A stretch of DNA of 64,000 nt from CAYWCV01 sp964629885 (GCA_964629885.1 CAZVRJ010000010.1:6332-70331); one strand, 5' to 3'. Positions 1-10,301 are shown, counted from the first letter of the stretch. Notes: generated by a model from the letters alone, not told the origin. Numbers and translations are program-made.

Positions 1-67
1 AGTTGACGGTGGACCTTTTCTTGTCTGTGAACCGCCAAAAGTAAGTATATTCGTCTTAGTGACACGC

Positions 68-104
68 AAAGGGCTGCTCGTACTGGGCAGTCCTTTGTTG
101 TTTT
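68..104 (+). terminator. Intrinsic terminator of a gene lying upstream of the window
   Basis: AAAGGGCTGC and GCAGTCCTTT form a ten-pair stem (one G-T wobble) around a 9-base loop and are followed by a T-rich run (GTTGTTTTA). A frame open from the left edge of the window and stopping at 42-44 could be the tail of the gene it terminates, but only 13 codons are visible and no family can be named. Confidence 0.55.
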
Positions 105-132
105 ATGAAACCGGGATGGGTAATTTCACGAT

Positions 133-732
133 ATGAAACATGTATCTCTAGTAGCTTTCGCCATATTGGCGTTGATCATCCAATCGTGCGGGAGTGACCG
201 GCAGCTAGACTCTAATCCCGCTGTTCAAGCGCCAGAACAAGGCATTGATAGTAGCGGTGAATTAGTCACTGTGCCAGACATTGATTTGTTACTGGCAGAT
301 GGTAACAGATTTGAGACTTTATTTAACCTCGATCCAGCACTACCAGCATCTGAACTAGTTTTTATGGAGTCTGGGACGCTACTTGAAGCCTCATTGCGTG
401 CCGATGGTTTTGATGGTCCTTTGGTTACGTTGGCAGTAACTGTAAGCAATGGTGATAAATCTCCAAATGTATTGTTACTCATCCGCAAGGATGGAATCTT
501 TGATGGTAATGGAAATCGGCTTGTCGAACAGGTGCATGCCAAGCATGGCTATGCATGGCGTGTAGGCAATTCTTCTGTCGATGGAATTCTTGCTCGCAGG
601 TCTTTCATCAGTGTGATCATATTGGATGAGGACGGAGCCGGCGTCAGCGACGAATTGTTCATTTATTGGAAATCTACCCATGGTACCGAGGGATCGTTTG
701 TGGTAACAAACATACCCAACGAGATCCTGTAG
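133..732 (+). CDS. Hypothetical exported lipoprotein
   Basis: A 199-residue protein beginning with a basic residue, a hydrophobic stretch and a lipobox-like LIIQSC (Cys19), so it is probably lipidated and held in the outer or inner membrane facing the periplasm. The rest is a soluble, acidic beta-rich sequence with motifs such as DEDGAGVSDELF near the C-terminus. I do not recognise a family. It stands alone after an upstream terminator and 88 bases before the next gene. The same DNA is open on the other strand in short frames, but these lack start context and signal features and the lipoprotein reading is better supported. Confidence 0.7.
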   Translation: MKHVSLVAFAILALIIQSCGSDRQLDSNPAVQAPEQGIDSSGELVTVPDIDLLLADGNRFETLFNLDPALPASELVFMESGTLLEASLRADGFDGPLVTLAVTVSNGDKSPNVLLLIRKDGIFDGNGNRLVEQVHAKHGYAWRVGNSSVDGILARRSFISVIILDEDGAGVSDELFIYWKSTHGTEGSFVVTNIPNEIL

Positions 733-820
733 CATTTGGTCTCAATTGCTTGATGTAATGGTTTCAGCTTCGAGCACAATTCCGTATTTTGAATCATTGA
801 ATTCATAAAAGAGCACCACC

Positions 821-1336
821 ATGCTGAATCGTCAGAATGCCATTATTGCCGTCTTAATTGTACTTGCCATTGCAAGCCGACTGTTGCCTCATCCCCCAAA
901 CTTTGCACCTATTGCTGCGATTGCACTTTTTGGTGGGGCACTATTCTCAAGCCGAGCAATAGCTTTTCTGATGCCTTTTGTCGTAATGCTCATCAGCGAT
1001 GCTATTATTGGATTCCACTCCCACATGCCTGTCGTCTACGGCTTGTTCTTGATCACGGTTCTGATTGGTTTCGCATTGCGCGACAGGGTTAAAATGGGCA
1101 CTGTGATTGGGGCATCCCTTGTCTCGTCGACCCTGTTTTTCGTAGGTAGCAACTTGGCTGTTTGGTATGGATCCGCTTTCTACACCCAAGATTGGTCAGG
1201 ATTAATGGCTTGTTATACAATGGCCATACCGTTCTTCCAGAATACGGTGTTGGGCGATCTATTCTATACGGGTGCCTTGTTTGGCTCCTATTTTTGGATT
1301 AGCCAGCGCTACCCAAGCGCTACTTTGGCTCGTTGA
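821..1336 (+). CDS. DUF6580 family integral membrane protein
   Basis: 171 residues with about five hydrophobic segments. The opening, with ASRLLPHPPNFAPIAAIALF followed by a membrane helix and DAIIGFH, is typical of the DUF6580 family, small membrane proteins resembling the substrate-binding (S) components of energy-coupling-factor transporters. The substrate is unknown and no ATPase partner is encoded nearby. The stop codon directly abuts the stop of the convergent serine hydrolase gene, with no base between them and no terminator visible. Confidence 0.75.
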   Translation: MLNRQNAIIAVLIVLAIASRLLPHPPNFAPIAAIALFGGALFSSRAIAFLMPFVVMLISDAIIGFHSHMPVVYGLFLITVLIGFALRDRVKMGTVIGASLVSSTLFFVGSNLAVWYGSAFYTQDWSGLMACYTMAIPFFQNTVLGDLFYTGALFGSYFWISQRYPSATLAR

Positions 1337-2275
1337 TCACCAATACTTAGAAGTGTCATAATTAGGTTTCTGCCACGGGTTATTCGGTTCAAAGGCCTGC
1401 CACAGTAGGCTTGAGACATCCCTAATTAGCTGGTAACCTGCGTTGTCGTATTCCCAAGATGTGTCAGCTTGGTTCTTGGTCACTACGCAAAATACATAAT
1501 CGCCCGAGGGTGCATTCACAAGAACAACTTCAGAACGCGACCGGTTAACGGCTCCCTGCTTTGAGGCGGCTTGAACCCAAGGTGGAATGAATGCGAGTGC
1601 TTCGCCGTCGTAATGAATTCGTGTGAGCACACGATACATTTCCTCACTGGCAGGACCACTGACGATGGCACCAGATCTGATTCCCATCATCAGGCTCACC
1701 ATTTCACGTGGTGTCATTTGTCCCCATCCATATGTCGTCCTAGCGTCTTCACGGCCAGGAGTACGGGAATTGACGCGCGTGTGCCTTAGGCCGAATTCCC
1801 CCATCAGTCTGTTGATTCTTTCGCCTGATGCAATCTGCTGCAACCAATAGCTTGCTGTATTGTCACTGGTGGTGATCATGAGCATGATTAGTTTGTCGAG
1901 TGGCACCATTGCTCCTTCCTTGTGGTTTGCGATGAGACCACTATCGCCACCGGGGTAGTTGACGGAGTCGGCGTAATAAGCGAGTTCAGTTTTGTAATCA
2001 AGCTCGCCCGATTCGATCATATCGAAAATACCGACCAGAATTGGCACTTTGACGATGCTTGCACTCGGAAAGATGCTATCGGCATTTACGGCATACATCT
2101 CACCGGTCTTCAGGTGCCTGACGAAAATCCCCACATCGCCATCAAACTGTTCGGCTAGTACATCCAACTTTTGCTGTAATCCGGTGCTTGATACCACTGT
2201 ACGTTGAGACGCGCACGACGAACTCAAAGCGGCTACCAATAAAAATGCAGTTATCGAAGTGACGGGCAATCTCAT
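1337..2275 (-). CDS. Class A beta-lactamase-like serine hydrolase, lipoprotein
   Basis: Serine hydrolase of the penicillin-binding-protein/beta-lactamase fold (beta-lactamase2 type). The active-site tetrad SIVK (in PSASIVKVPI) and the SDN triad (in TTSDNTA) are present; the third box reads KQG instead of the usual K(S/T)G. The start at 2275 is chosen over one 13 codons upstream because it puts MRLPVTSITAFLLVAALSSSC, a clean lipoprotein signal with the lipobox cysteine, at the N-terminus. It is likely a periplasmic, membrane-anchored enzyme acting on beta-lactams or peptidoglycan. The altered third box makes true beta-lactamase activity uncertain. Confidence 0.8.
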   Translation of the reverse strand: MRLPVTSITAFLLVAALSSSCASQRTVVSSTGLQQKLDVLAEQFDGDVGIFVRHLKTGEMYAVNADSIFPSASIVKVPILVGIFDMIESGELDYKTELAYYADSVNYPGGDSGLIANHKEGAMVPLDKLIMLMITTSDNTASYWLQQIASGERINRLMGEFGLRHTRVNSRTPGREDARTTYGWGQMTPREMVSLMMGIRSGAIVSGPASEEMYRVLTRIHYDGEALAFIPPWVQAASKQGAVNRSRSEVVLVNAPSGDYVFCVVTKNQADTSWEYDNAGYQLIRDVSSLLWQAFEPNNPWQKPNYDTSKYW

Positions 2276-2312
2276 ATCAATGGGATGTTTGGGATGGGTG
2301 AATGTACAAATC

Positions 2313-2350
2313 AAAAAAAAACCCGACCCCGATAATCGGAGCCGGGTTCT
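2313..2350 (-). terminator. Intrinsic terminator of the susCD operon
   Basis: Read on the minus strand, AACCCGGCTCCGAT and ATCGGGGTCGGGTT form a long GC-rich hairpin followed by an uninterrupted run of at least eight T. It lies 19 bases after the susD stop and ends transcription of the susC-susD operon before the serine hydrolase gene. Confidence 0.9.
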
Positions 2351-2368
2351 TAAAGCTTAAACCAGGGA

Positions 2369-3751
2369 TTAGTATCCTGGGTTTTGCGTCAACTGGGCGT
2401 TGACGAGCATTTCACGATCTGGGATTGGGAATACCAAAGCATTCGAGTTCCATGGAATGGTAGTCGTAAGGCCTGTGGTATTCGTCTGTGTACGCTTCAT
2501 GTCCATAAACAAAACACCTTCGAACATGAGCTCATTGCGACGCTCACGTAGGATGTCTGCCAAGGTAACCGACGTAACGGCTGGCAGGCCAACACGTGTA
2601 CGTATACGGTTGATGTCGTTAACAGGCGTATCGCCAAGGTTTGTATTGCCACGTAAGTTCGCTTCAGCACGAGTCAGATACATCTCTGCCAGGCGCAGAA
2701 CGGTAATGTTCGTACGACGTGGGTCAATAGATGAATTATCTGAGTGGTACTTCGTGGTCATACGTCCACGACCTGTTTGGATGAACAGGGTTGCACGCTG
2801 GTCCCCAGCCTCATATTTGTCGAGGTGTGGATTCAGCACTTGAACGTCTGCACGGCCGTACGGAGTTGGAGCGTAATACACTGCCATGTCGTGATTGAAC
2901 ACAGTTGCAGTATTCTGAACAGCAAAGATGGTTTCAGAGCCGTTAGAAGTGCGAACAAAGTTTGATCGGATGTCAGGGAACAAGGAATATCTGTTCGATG
3001 TTATCACCCTGTTTGCCTCTGCAGCTGCTTGTGGGAAGTTACCCATAGCCAAATGTACACGTGCGAGCAATGCGCTTGCAACGTATGTATTGGCAAAGAA
3101 GGTATTTGCAGCTGGAAGGGCATCGCGAGCGGCAGAGAGGTCGCTCACAGCTTGTGCATACACCTCGGCAACCGAGTTGCGTGGAATCTGGAGTGAGGCA
3201 TCCACACCACGAGTCGGAGCAAGAGTAATGGGAACACCTGGGTTACTTGTTGGTGTGCCATCGTTGTATGCCTTGCCATAAATCTGCACCAAATTGAAGT
3301 AAGCAGCACCGCGAAGGAACTTAGCTTCAGCTTCAACACGGCCGCGGGTGGCGGTGTCGCTTCCATACACATCAAGAGCCGCCAAAATGTTGTTTGAGCG
3401 GTTAATAATGTTGTAACTCGTTGACCAGTATCCTGCAATGAAAGAGTTCGTTGTCAGAATCTGCTTTGCATTTATTTCTCTCGGTTGGAGAAAGGTACCG
3501 TTGAAGAAGACCTCGTTTGCCGGAACAGCAAAGATCTCCGTCAAGAAAATGTAGTGGCCACCGTAAGCGTTGGCACCTGCCAACGATGCGTAACCACCAA
3601 CTAGCGCTGTTTGAATGTTGCCTGGTGTTGAGAGCGCAATTACATCGGAAATCGATGCCTGTGGCTCGAGATCTAATGTATCGGAGCAGCTCCAAAGTAG
3701 GGCTCCAGCTAACAACGGCAGGAACAGGAGTTTAATTCGTTTCATATTCAT
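2369..3751 (-). CDS. SusD/RagB family nutrient-binding outer membrane lipoprotein
   Basis: 460 residues. The N-terminus has a lipoprotein signal ending in LLWSC, and SDTLDLEPQ follows as usual for SusD proteins. The sequence contains the family's tetratricopeptide-like helices (for example AEAKFLRGAAYFNLVQIYG, residues about 140-160) and the C-terminal RagB/SusD region with RLAEMYLTRAEA and ILRERRNELMFEGVLFMDMKR. The protein caps the SusC channel on the cell surface and binds oligosaccharide or peptide ligands. It follows susC by 29 bases and is followed by a strong terminator, so the two form a simple operon. No glycoside hydrolase is adjacent, so the substrate cannot be guessed. Confidence 0.95.
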   Translation of the reverse strand: MNMKRIKLLFLPLLAGALLWSCSDTLDLEPQASISDVIALSTPGNIQTALVGGYASLAGANAYGGHYIFLTEIFAVPANEVFFNGTFLQPREINAKQILTTNSFIAGYWSTSYNIINRSNNILAALDVYGSDTATRGRVEAEAKFLRGAAYFNLVQIYGKAYNDGTPTSNPGVPITLAPTRGVDASLQIPRNSVAEVYAQAVSDLSAARDALPAANTFFANTYVASALLARVHLAMGNFPQAAAEANRVITSNRYSLFPDIRSNFVRTSNGSETIFAVQNTATVFNHDMAVYYAPTPYGRADVQVLNPHLDKYEAGDQRATLFIQTGRGRMTTKYHSDNSSIDPRRTNITVLRLAEMYLTRAEANLRGNTNLGDTPVNDINRIRTRVGLPAVTSVTLADILRERRNELMFEGVLFMDMKRTQTNTTGLTTTIPWNSNALVFPIPDREMLVNAQLTQNPGY

Positions 3752-3780
3752 TGTGTTTCCTTGTTTGAGTTGCCAGTGGA

Positions 3781-6700
3781 TTAAAATCCGATATCAATAC
3801 CGACCGTAATGGTCTTCGCCTGAGGCGCGGTATAGAAGTCGGTACCAAGCGAGATGTTACCTGCCAAGAAGTCGGTGTTCATTTCTGGATCCCAACCTAG
3901 GTAGTTGGTCCATGTAAGCAGGTTAACGCCCGTGGCAAACAAACGAGCTTTTGTGAAGCCGTATTCGCTAATAAGGCGACGTGGCACGTTGTAGCTCAAG
4001 GTCACATTCTTCAGGCGCAGATACGAACCGTCAGAAATGTAACGGGATGAGTTCTGATTACCGTTGGTGATCAGGTAACGTGCTTCAGGGACGTTGGTGT
4101 TACGGTTTGTCGTTGTCCAGCTGTTCAGCTGATCGCGTACGGAGTTGTCTTCGAACACGCCGTTACCGCGGCTCCAGCGGCCGTGACCACCGATATAAGT
4201 GTCGTTACCTTCAACAAACTGGAATAACACGTTCAAATCGAAGCCTTTGAAAGCGAACGAGTTGCTCAAACCACCAGTAAGACGTGGGTTTGGATTTCCG
4301 GCAACACATGATGTGGCTTGATTAAATACGTTTGTTGTACGTTCAACCGTCTTACAGTCGCTGTCGGTATAGACGTTGAACAAGGCGTCGCCGTTCTCTG
4401 GGTTCACACCAGCATAGATTGGCATGAAGAACACACCGATCGGCTGACCTTCCATGGCGCGGTTAATGCCCGACAAGCCCGAAGTGATCACCTGTCCATC
4501 AAGATTGGTCACCTTGTTCTCGTTCATCGCGATGTTGAAGTTGGTGGTCCAGTTGAACGCACCGGTAAGGTTGAACGTGTTAAGCACCAATTCAAACCCT
4601 TTGTTCTGCAACTCACCTACGTTGCGTAGCGATGTGTTGAAACCAGATGTTGCTGGTATCTGAACGCTGAGCAGAAGATCTTCGGTGTTCTTGACGTAGT
4701 AGTCGAATTCACCTGTGATGCGGTTATTTATGAAACCGAAGTCAATACCAATGTTGAACTGACGAGTAGTTTCCCAAGTCAGGTTCGGGTTAGGTATCTG
4801 CGAAGGAGCGATACCCGACTGTCCTGCGTAAGATGTTCCACCCCACAGACCAAGTGAGCCAAAATTTCCGATACCGGCATTACCCGTAATACCGTAGCTG
4901 GAACGAAGTTTGGCGTAAGTAATAACTTTGTTCCAGTCTTGCGCGAAGTTTTCTTCTGTCAGAACCCAACCCACAGACGCTGCAGGGAAGAATCCATAAC
5001 GGTTGTCTTTACCAAAACGGGAAGAACCGTCAACACGTCCGCTCAATGAGAGGAGGTACTTGTCCTTGAAGCCGTAGTTGCTACGCACGAAGTACGAAAG
5101 AAAGCTGTACTCGGAGCCGGTTGACGTGCCTGAAAGCACGTTAGCTGCACTTGTCAAACGCTGGAATGAATCATTAGGGAATCCAGAAGCAGCGGCAAGC
5201 GCGTAATTGTAGTCGTTGTACTGGTAGTTCATACCAGCAGTACCGCTAACTTTGTGGTCCTGGCCGAAGTTGCCGGAGTAGTTCAGGTACTGCGAAGTAG
5301 CATACGACTGAGTCTGCTGCCATGCAATAGAGGAGTAGCCACCATTTGCGGCCGATGCAAAACCGACGGCTGTTTTCGGGCTGTACCATTGATCGTCATT
5401 ACCTGTTACGATATCGGCAGACACTTCCGACTTGAATTCAAGTTCTGGAAGAATTTTGTACAAAATGTAGGCTGAACCAGTGCTGCGCATGGTGGTCACA
5501 TTGTACTTAGAGAAGTCGCGGTGAATGATACCGTTGTAGTAATAGGTGTCGTTGTTAAACTCGCTGGATGGCACATAATTCGGTAGCGATGATTCCACTG
5601 GGTAGTAGAGCGGGCTCATCGGCATTTGGGCAATCAACTGGATCGGAGTTGAGAAGGCGTTGTCAGTTGATAGACGCTGATGGAAACTACGTCCCAAATT
5701 CAGGTTCATGCCTACATTGATCTTCGTGTTGGCACGGTGGTCGAGGTTAAGACGACCTGTAATACGTTGGAAACGATCTTTGATCAAAATACCATCTTGG
5801 TCGCTTAAGCTGCCGCTTACGAAGAAGCGGGTCGCATCGTTACCACCCGAAGCGGAGAGATCGTGGGTATACATACTTGCATCTTGGAAAGCAAGATCTT
5901 GCCAGTTAATGTCGACCACACACTCGCCACCTTGTCCACCATACTCGGTGCTGAGGCAACGACGCCAGTCGGTACCCAAACTGTAGTAATCAAATGTGTC
6001 TTCGAGGATAAATACACGATTCTGGGAAAGACCCTGTGATGCACGGATGCGATCTGTATTCTTTGCCGCATGATACATGTAGTTGATGTAATCTTTGGAG
6101 TCCATCATGTCGACTTTGTTAGTCGGCTCGCTCATTCCCGTTTGGAACGTATAGTTGAAGTTCGTTCTACCTGGGCGGCCTTGCTTAGTGGTGATCAAAA
6201 CCACACCGTTAGCAGCACGAGATCCAAAGATGGCGGCAGCAGATGCATCCTTCAAAATCTGAATGGATTCAACATCGTTAAAGTTAAACTGTGCCATTGG
6301 GTTGGTTGCGGCACCACTCAGAGAGAAATCGTCCATAACCACCGGTATACCGTCAACTACATAAAGTGGCTGGTTGCTGGCTGTCACCGACGACGATCCG
6401 CGAACACGAATCTGGATGCCTTGGCCAAGTTTTCCGTTGTTCTGCTGCACAAATACACCGGCAACACGACCTTGCATTGCATTTTCAACGGTATTTACAG
6501 GCATTTTCTCGATCGTCTCACCTGAAACTTGGGAGATGGAACCTGTAATCGATGCGCGCGACTGCGTTCCGAAACCAACAACGATGAGTTCGTCGAGATT
6601 TAGCGTAGAGGCTTCCATCGCCACGTTAAGCGTTACATCTTGGTTGCCAACGGTTACACTTGTAGTGAACCGGCGGTAGCCAATGAAGCTAACTTGAAGG

Positions 6701-6918
6701 GTGTACGTACCAGGGGTGACTGGGATTTCGTAGCGCCCTTCCATATTGGTAGTAGCACCGCGATTTAGTTGTACGATGTAAACGTTTGCTGTCGGAAGAA
6801 TTTCGCCGGTGGTTCTGTCGGAGACCACGCCAGAAATTCTCAATGTCTGAGCAGCAACGATACCCGCAGTTCCGCTCAGCATGAGCAGAATGACGAAAAA
6901 TCGTAAGAGTTTGTTCAT
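3781..6918 (-). CDS. SusC/RagA family TonB-linked outer membrane protein
   Basis: TonB-dependent transporter of the SusC type. From the chosen start (6918, 16 codons inside the longest frame, giving MNKLLRFFVILLMLSGTAG as a signal peptide) the order is: CarboxypepD_reg-like domain (about residues 27-110), the SusC signature with NLDELIVVGFGTQSRASITG, a plug domain with IRVRGSSSVTASNQPLYVVDGIPV, and a beta-barrel to the C-terminus, which ends in GIDIGF with a terminal aromatic. It imports ligand delivered by the SusD lipoprotein encoded just downstream, using TonB energy. A LacI-like palindrome lies about 180 bases upstream. Confidence 0.95.
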   Translation of the reverse strand: MNKLLRFFVILLMLSGTAGIVAAQTLRISGVVSDRTTGEILPTANVYIVQLNRGATTNMEGRYEIPVTPGTYTLQVSFIGYRRFTTSVTVGNQDVTLNVAMEASTLNLDELIVVGFGTQSRASITGSISQVSGETIEKMPVNTVENAMQGRVAGVFVQQNNGKLGQGIQIRVRGSSSVTASNQPLYVVDGIPVVMDDFSLSGAATNPMAQFNFNDVESIQILKDASAAAIFGSRAANGVVLITTKQGRPGRTNFNYTFQTGMSEPTNKVDMMDSKDYINYMYHAAKNTDRIRASQGLSQNRVFILEDTFDYYSLGTDWRRCLSTEYGGQGGECVVDINWQDLAFQDASMYTHDLSASGGNDATRFFVSGSLSDQDGILIKDRFQRITGRLNLDHRANTKINVGMNLNLGRSFHQRLSTDNAFSTPIQLIAQMPMSPLYYPVESSLPNYVPSSEFNNDTYYYNGIIHRDFSKYNVTTMRSTGSAYILYKILPELEFKSEVSADIVTGNDDQWYSPKTAVGFASAANGGYSSIAWQQTQSYATSQYLNYSGNFGQDHKVSGTAGMNYQYNDYNYALAAASGFPNDSFQRLTSAANVLSGTSTGSEYSFLSYFVRSNYGFKDKYLLSLSGRVDGSSRFGKDNRYGFFPAASVGWVLTEENFAQDWNKVITYAKLRSSYGITGNAGIGNFGSLGLWGGTSYAGQSGIAPSQIPNPNLTWETTRQFNIGIDFGFINNRITGEFDYYVKNTEDLLLSVQIPATSGFNTSLRNVGELQNKGFELVLNTFNLTGAFNWTTNFNIAMNENKVTNLDGQVITSGLSGINRAMEGQPIGVFFMPIYAGVNPENGDALFNVYTDSDCKTVERTTNVFNQATSCVAGNPNPRLTGGLSNSFAFKGFDLNVLFQFVEGNDTYIGGHGRWSRGNGVFEDNSVRDQLNSWTTTNRNTNVPEARYLITNGNQNSSRYISDGSYLRLKNVTLSYNVPRRLISEYGFTKARLFATGVNLLTWTNYLGWDPEMNTDFLAGNISLGTDFYTAPQAKTITVGIDIGF

Positions 6919-7097
6919 AGGGGTGTTGTTGATGTTTTGAGGGAATGCTTCAGTGGTCTGTGACACCAGTCGAAATACAGCTGATCAGAGTATGCACACT
7001 GAATAGGTATTGATACTGATGTGACGAACCGTCCTTAAGTGCATAAGGCGATTGATAAGGAGATTTTAACGAAATAGCAACACAAGAGCAGCTTTAG

Positions 7098-7107
7098 AAA
7101 GCGCTTT
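7098..7107. promoter_or_regulatory. LacI-type operator candidate upstream of susC
   Basis: Perfect 10-base palindrome AAAGCGCTTT in the 256-base gap between the first RND pump gene (whose end it follows) and susC. Only susC can be transcribed from this gap, so the site would act on the susCD operon. A central CG within A/T-rich arms is the usual shape of LacI-family operators. The same core occurs at 50319-50330. No classical LacI-headed regulator is in the window. Otherwise the gap shows no gene. Confidence 0.45.
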
Positions 7108-7174
7108 GTATGGGAAATTCCGATAATTTTAATCCTTATCGAACGATTCTAATGTAAAAGTGACTCTTTATCCC

Positions 7175-10100
7175 TTACGAACGAGTCGATTCAGCTACCG
7201 GAGCAACCGACTGCTTCGTAGCAACCCAAGCATAAAATCTCTCCTGCAATGCTGCCACAATCACATAGACAGTCGGTATCAAAACCAATGTGATAAGTGT
7301 TGATGCCGTGAGTCCTCCGATTACAACTCTTGCCAGCGATGCCTGAATTTCTCCACCTTGTCCAAACCCAAAACTCATCGGTAGCAGACCGAGAATCGTT
7401 GTGAGCGTAGTCATCAGTATCGGACGCAGTCTCAATCCTGCAGCTTTGACAACTGCCTCCTGTACCCCGAGACCTTCCTCCCTCCGCAACAAATTGATGT
7501 AATCGACCAGTACGATGGCATTGTTCACCACAATTCCGACCAACATCACAATGCCCATTAAGCTCTGCAGGTTGAGTGTGGTCCCCGTCATGAGCATCGT
7601 CGGCACAACGCCAATCAGTGCCAGTGGAACCGAGCACATTACAATGAGTGGATCAATAAACCGCTCAAATTGGGCAGCCATCACCATATATATGAGTACT
7701 AGAGCGATAATGATTGCAAGCTGGAAATCGGCGGCAGCTTTCTGTTGCTCCTCATACTCTCCCCCAAAGACGATGCTGAATCCCTCGGGAAGCACCGTCT
7801 GCGACAGCTCACCTCTAATACGTTCTACAGCATCACCCAGTGGTACACCGGCCTCAAGAGTCGCGTTGATGTACGTTACGCGTTGGCCGTTTACCCTGCT
7901 GATTGCTGTTGGCCCACGGTCGTCCGATTTCTCCAATAGTGCCGAAACCGGCAGAACAACCCCTGCAGGAGTACTAATCGCAATATTGTCGAGATCAAGA
8001 TAGCTCATGCGATCTTTTTCCTGGAGTCGTACCCTGATCGGATATTCGTCGCCTGCAACGCGGTACACACCGGCCTGCGATCCTCCAATGCTTGTTTGAA
8101 GCGTCTGTGCCACTGCACGCACACTTAATCCTAACTCGGCGAGTTTTTCTCGATCAAATCGCAGGTTCTGCTCCGGACGACCCTCACTTCGGCTGACATT
8201 GACCGCTGCTATTCCTACAAGTTGTTCAAACTGAAGCTTCAGGTCTTGGGCAAGTGCATCGGATGTACCAAGATCATAACCCCTCAGTTCGACCTGCACG
8301 GAAGCATCTTCACCGCTGTTTCCAAATACTCGTCGTAAAATCCACAGACCTGACTGAGCCGAAACATTCACCTGTCCACCTGGGATGACCCCATCTACAT
8401 GCGAACGTATACGATCGGCTAGCTGTGATGGGGTTTCATTAGAGCGAACATCCAAATCTAGCGTAAGCTCAATCTCTCCACGGCCCTCTCGTACATCGGT
8501 CGACATGAATTTCAGCCTCTCGCGAGGTACAACGCTTTCAACGATATGCTGTAATTCCTTGGTGTACTCCTGCACTACAGCCATATTTGTTCCCGATGCC
8601 ATGCGCATGCTAATAGTGATGGCATCGGCGTCGCTCTGTGGAGCAAGTTCCATGGGAATAAACGACAATCCTGCTGCCGAAGCGACAAGAAGGACAGCTG
8701 TAAGTGCTATCACCATCTTACGGCGTATCAAGACCTTTTGTATGGACCGTGAGTATAACTCCTCCACCTTACGATAGATTCTACCATGTTTTTTAGCCTC
8801 AGGCGAATCGGGGTCAATTGGCTTTATGGTCAGGAAGCGAGACGCCAACATAGGGACAAGCGTCAATGCGACAAGCAAGGAACACAAGAGGGAGAAAACC
8901 ACCACCAATGCCAACTGCTGAAATAGGATGCCTGTTATTGACTGGATGAACACTACAGGCAAGAACACCACCGATGTGGTCAGTGTGGAAGCTACGATTG
9001 CACCGGCAACCTGGCGCGTACCCTCGGCTGCACTTTCTTGAGGTTTACCTCCGCCTTGCCGCAATCGGACTATATTTTCGAGAACGACAATGGCATTGTC
9101 GACGATCATCCCTACCCCGAGTGCCAATCCACCAAAGCTCATTTGGTTCAAGGTCAGCCCATTGAAATATAGAAGCGCAAATGTGGCAATGATTGAAATA
9201 GGAATTGCTACAGCGATGATAAATACCGTCGATCCGTTTCTTAGGAAAGCAATCAAGATGATGATCGCCAAAACACCACCCCAAACGGCTGAATTACGGA
9301 CACTGTTGATCGAGCTCTGAATGAATTTGGACTGATCCGTTGTGATTACGAGCTGCAAGTCTGGCCGCTCCGCATTTACCCGATCTACCTCGAGACGGAT
9401 AGCTTCAGCAACAGAGACCGTATTTGCTCCTGTCTGCTTACGAATAGCAAATCTCACCATGGTCCGGTCTTCGACTTTGACAAGGCGGTTCATGGTGGAA
9501 TATCCCTCTTCGACGCTGGCAATATCCTGAACGCGGATGGGTCGTCCATCAACCGTTTTGATAACGGTATTGGCCACTTGGTCTACTGTTTCGAACTCAC
9601 CGAGCGTGCGAACGTAAATATCGTTGTACCCGTCTTTTATGTTGCCACCAGGTAGGTTCGCATTTTCTCTAGACAAAGCTTGGGTAACCTCATTGGCCGT
9701 CACCCCGGTGGTAATCATGCGGTCGCGGTGCAGGTTAACCTGGACTTCACGGCTCATCCCCCCCCAAACATCGATGGATCCAACACCGGGTATTTGCTCG
9801 AATCTTTTGGATATATCGCGTTGCAAAATTTTGGTCAAATCAGCCAAATTTCGATTTGACGATGCACCAATCATCACGATAGGGGCATTGTTGGGGTCAA
9901 ACTTCCAAATACGAGGCTGGTCAACCTCGGGTGGGAACGACCCTCTCAATCGGTCGATGGCTCCTCGGATGTCATTGGCGGCTTCCTCCAGGTTAGTACC
10001 TTGGGCAAAGTGTGCCGTCACGTTGCTGCGCCCCTCTTCCGAATTGGATGTAATTTTTTGAATATTCGGAACGCCGGCAATGGCGTTCTCGATACGGTCT

Positions 10101-10291
10101 GTGAGCAGCAGCTCTATCTCTTCTGGACCCACATTCGGGTAACCGGTATTAACAGTGATCCGAGGAAATTCGATGGGTGGCAGAAGATCGACAGGCAAAT
10201 AGCGGAAGCCGAGCGTGCCAAGTGTGATGACAATAAGGTACACCATTGCCGTAGCAACGGGTCGGCGGATTGAGGTATTGGTGATACTCAT
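7175..10291 (-). CDS. RND efflux pump, HAE1 (AcrB-like) family
   Basis: 1038-residue inner-membrane proton-driven exporter. The N-terminus (MSITNTSIRRPVATAMVYLIVITLGTLGF) is typical, followed by the first periplasmic porter loop, a transmembrane block with GLALGVGMIVDNAIVVLENI (TM4 region carrying the acidic proton-relay position) at about residues 385-410, a second porter loop, and a second block with MGIVMLVGIVVNNAIVLVDYINLLR. The length matches the AcrB family. It lies 10 bases after the adaptor gene 10302-11606 and is co-transcribed with it. No TolC-type channel is in this operon, so an outer membrane partner must come from elsewhere, possibly from the second RND operon in this window. 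Confidence 0.93.
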   Translation of the reverse strand: MSITNTSIRRPVATAMVYLIVITLGTLGFRYLPVDLLPPIEFPRITVNTGYPNVGPEEIELLLTDRIENAIAGVPNIQKITSNSEEGRSNVTAHFAQGTNLEEAANDIRGAIDRLRGSFPPEVDQPRIWKFDPNNAPIVMIGASSNRNLADLTKILQRDISKRFEQIPGVGSIDVWGGMSREVQVNLHRDRMITTGVTANEVTQALSRENANLPGGNIKDGYNDIYVRTLGEFETVDQVANTVIKTVDGRPIRVQDIASVEEGYSTMNRLVKVEDRTMVRFAIRKQTGANTVSVAEAIRLEVDRVNAERPDLQLVITTDQSKFIQSSINSVRNSAVWGGVLAIIILIAFLRNGSTVFIIAVAIPISIIATFALLYFNGLTLNQMSFGGLALGVGMIVDNAIVVLENIVRLRQGGGKPQESAAEGTRQVAGAIVASTLTTSVVFLPVVFIQSITGILFQQLALVVVFSLLCSLLVALTLVPMLASRFLTIKPIDPDSPEAKKHGRIYRKVEELYSRSIQKVLIRRKMVIALTAVLLVASAAGLSFIPMELAPQSDADAITISMRMASGTNMAVVQEYTKELQHIVESVVPRERLKFMSTDVREGRGEIELTLDLDVRSNETPSQLADRIRSHVDGVIPGGQVNVSAQSGLWILRRVFGNSGEDASVQVELRGYDLGTSDALAQDLKLQFEQLVGIAAVNVSRSEGRPEQNLRFDREKLAELGLSVRAVAQTLQTSIGGSQAGVYRVAGDEYPIRVRLQEKDRMSYLDLDNIAISTPAGVVLPVSALLEKSDDRGPTAISRVNGQRVTYINATLEAGVPLGDAVERIRGELSQTVLPEGFSIVFGGEYEEQQKAAADFQLAIIIALVLIYMVMAAQFERFIDPLIVMCSVPLALIGVVPTMLMTGTTLNLQSLMGIVMLVGIVVNNAIVLVDYINLLRREEGLGVQEAVVKAAGLRLRPILMTTLTTILGLLPMSFGFGQGGEIQASLARVVIGGLTASTLITLVLIPTVYVIVAALQERFYAWVATKQSVAPVAESTRS

Positions 10292-10301
10292 AATGCCAAA
10301 A

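Noticed and set aside
225..735. Minus-strand open frames over the first lipoprotein gene
   Set aside because: They are shadows of the lipoprotein; they lack a signal, a recognised family and a credible start context.
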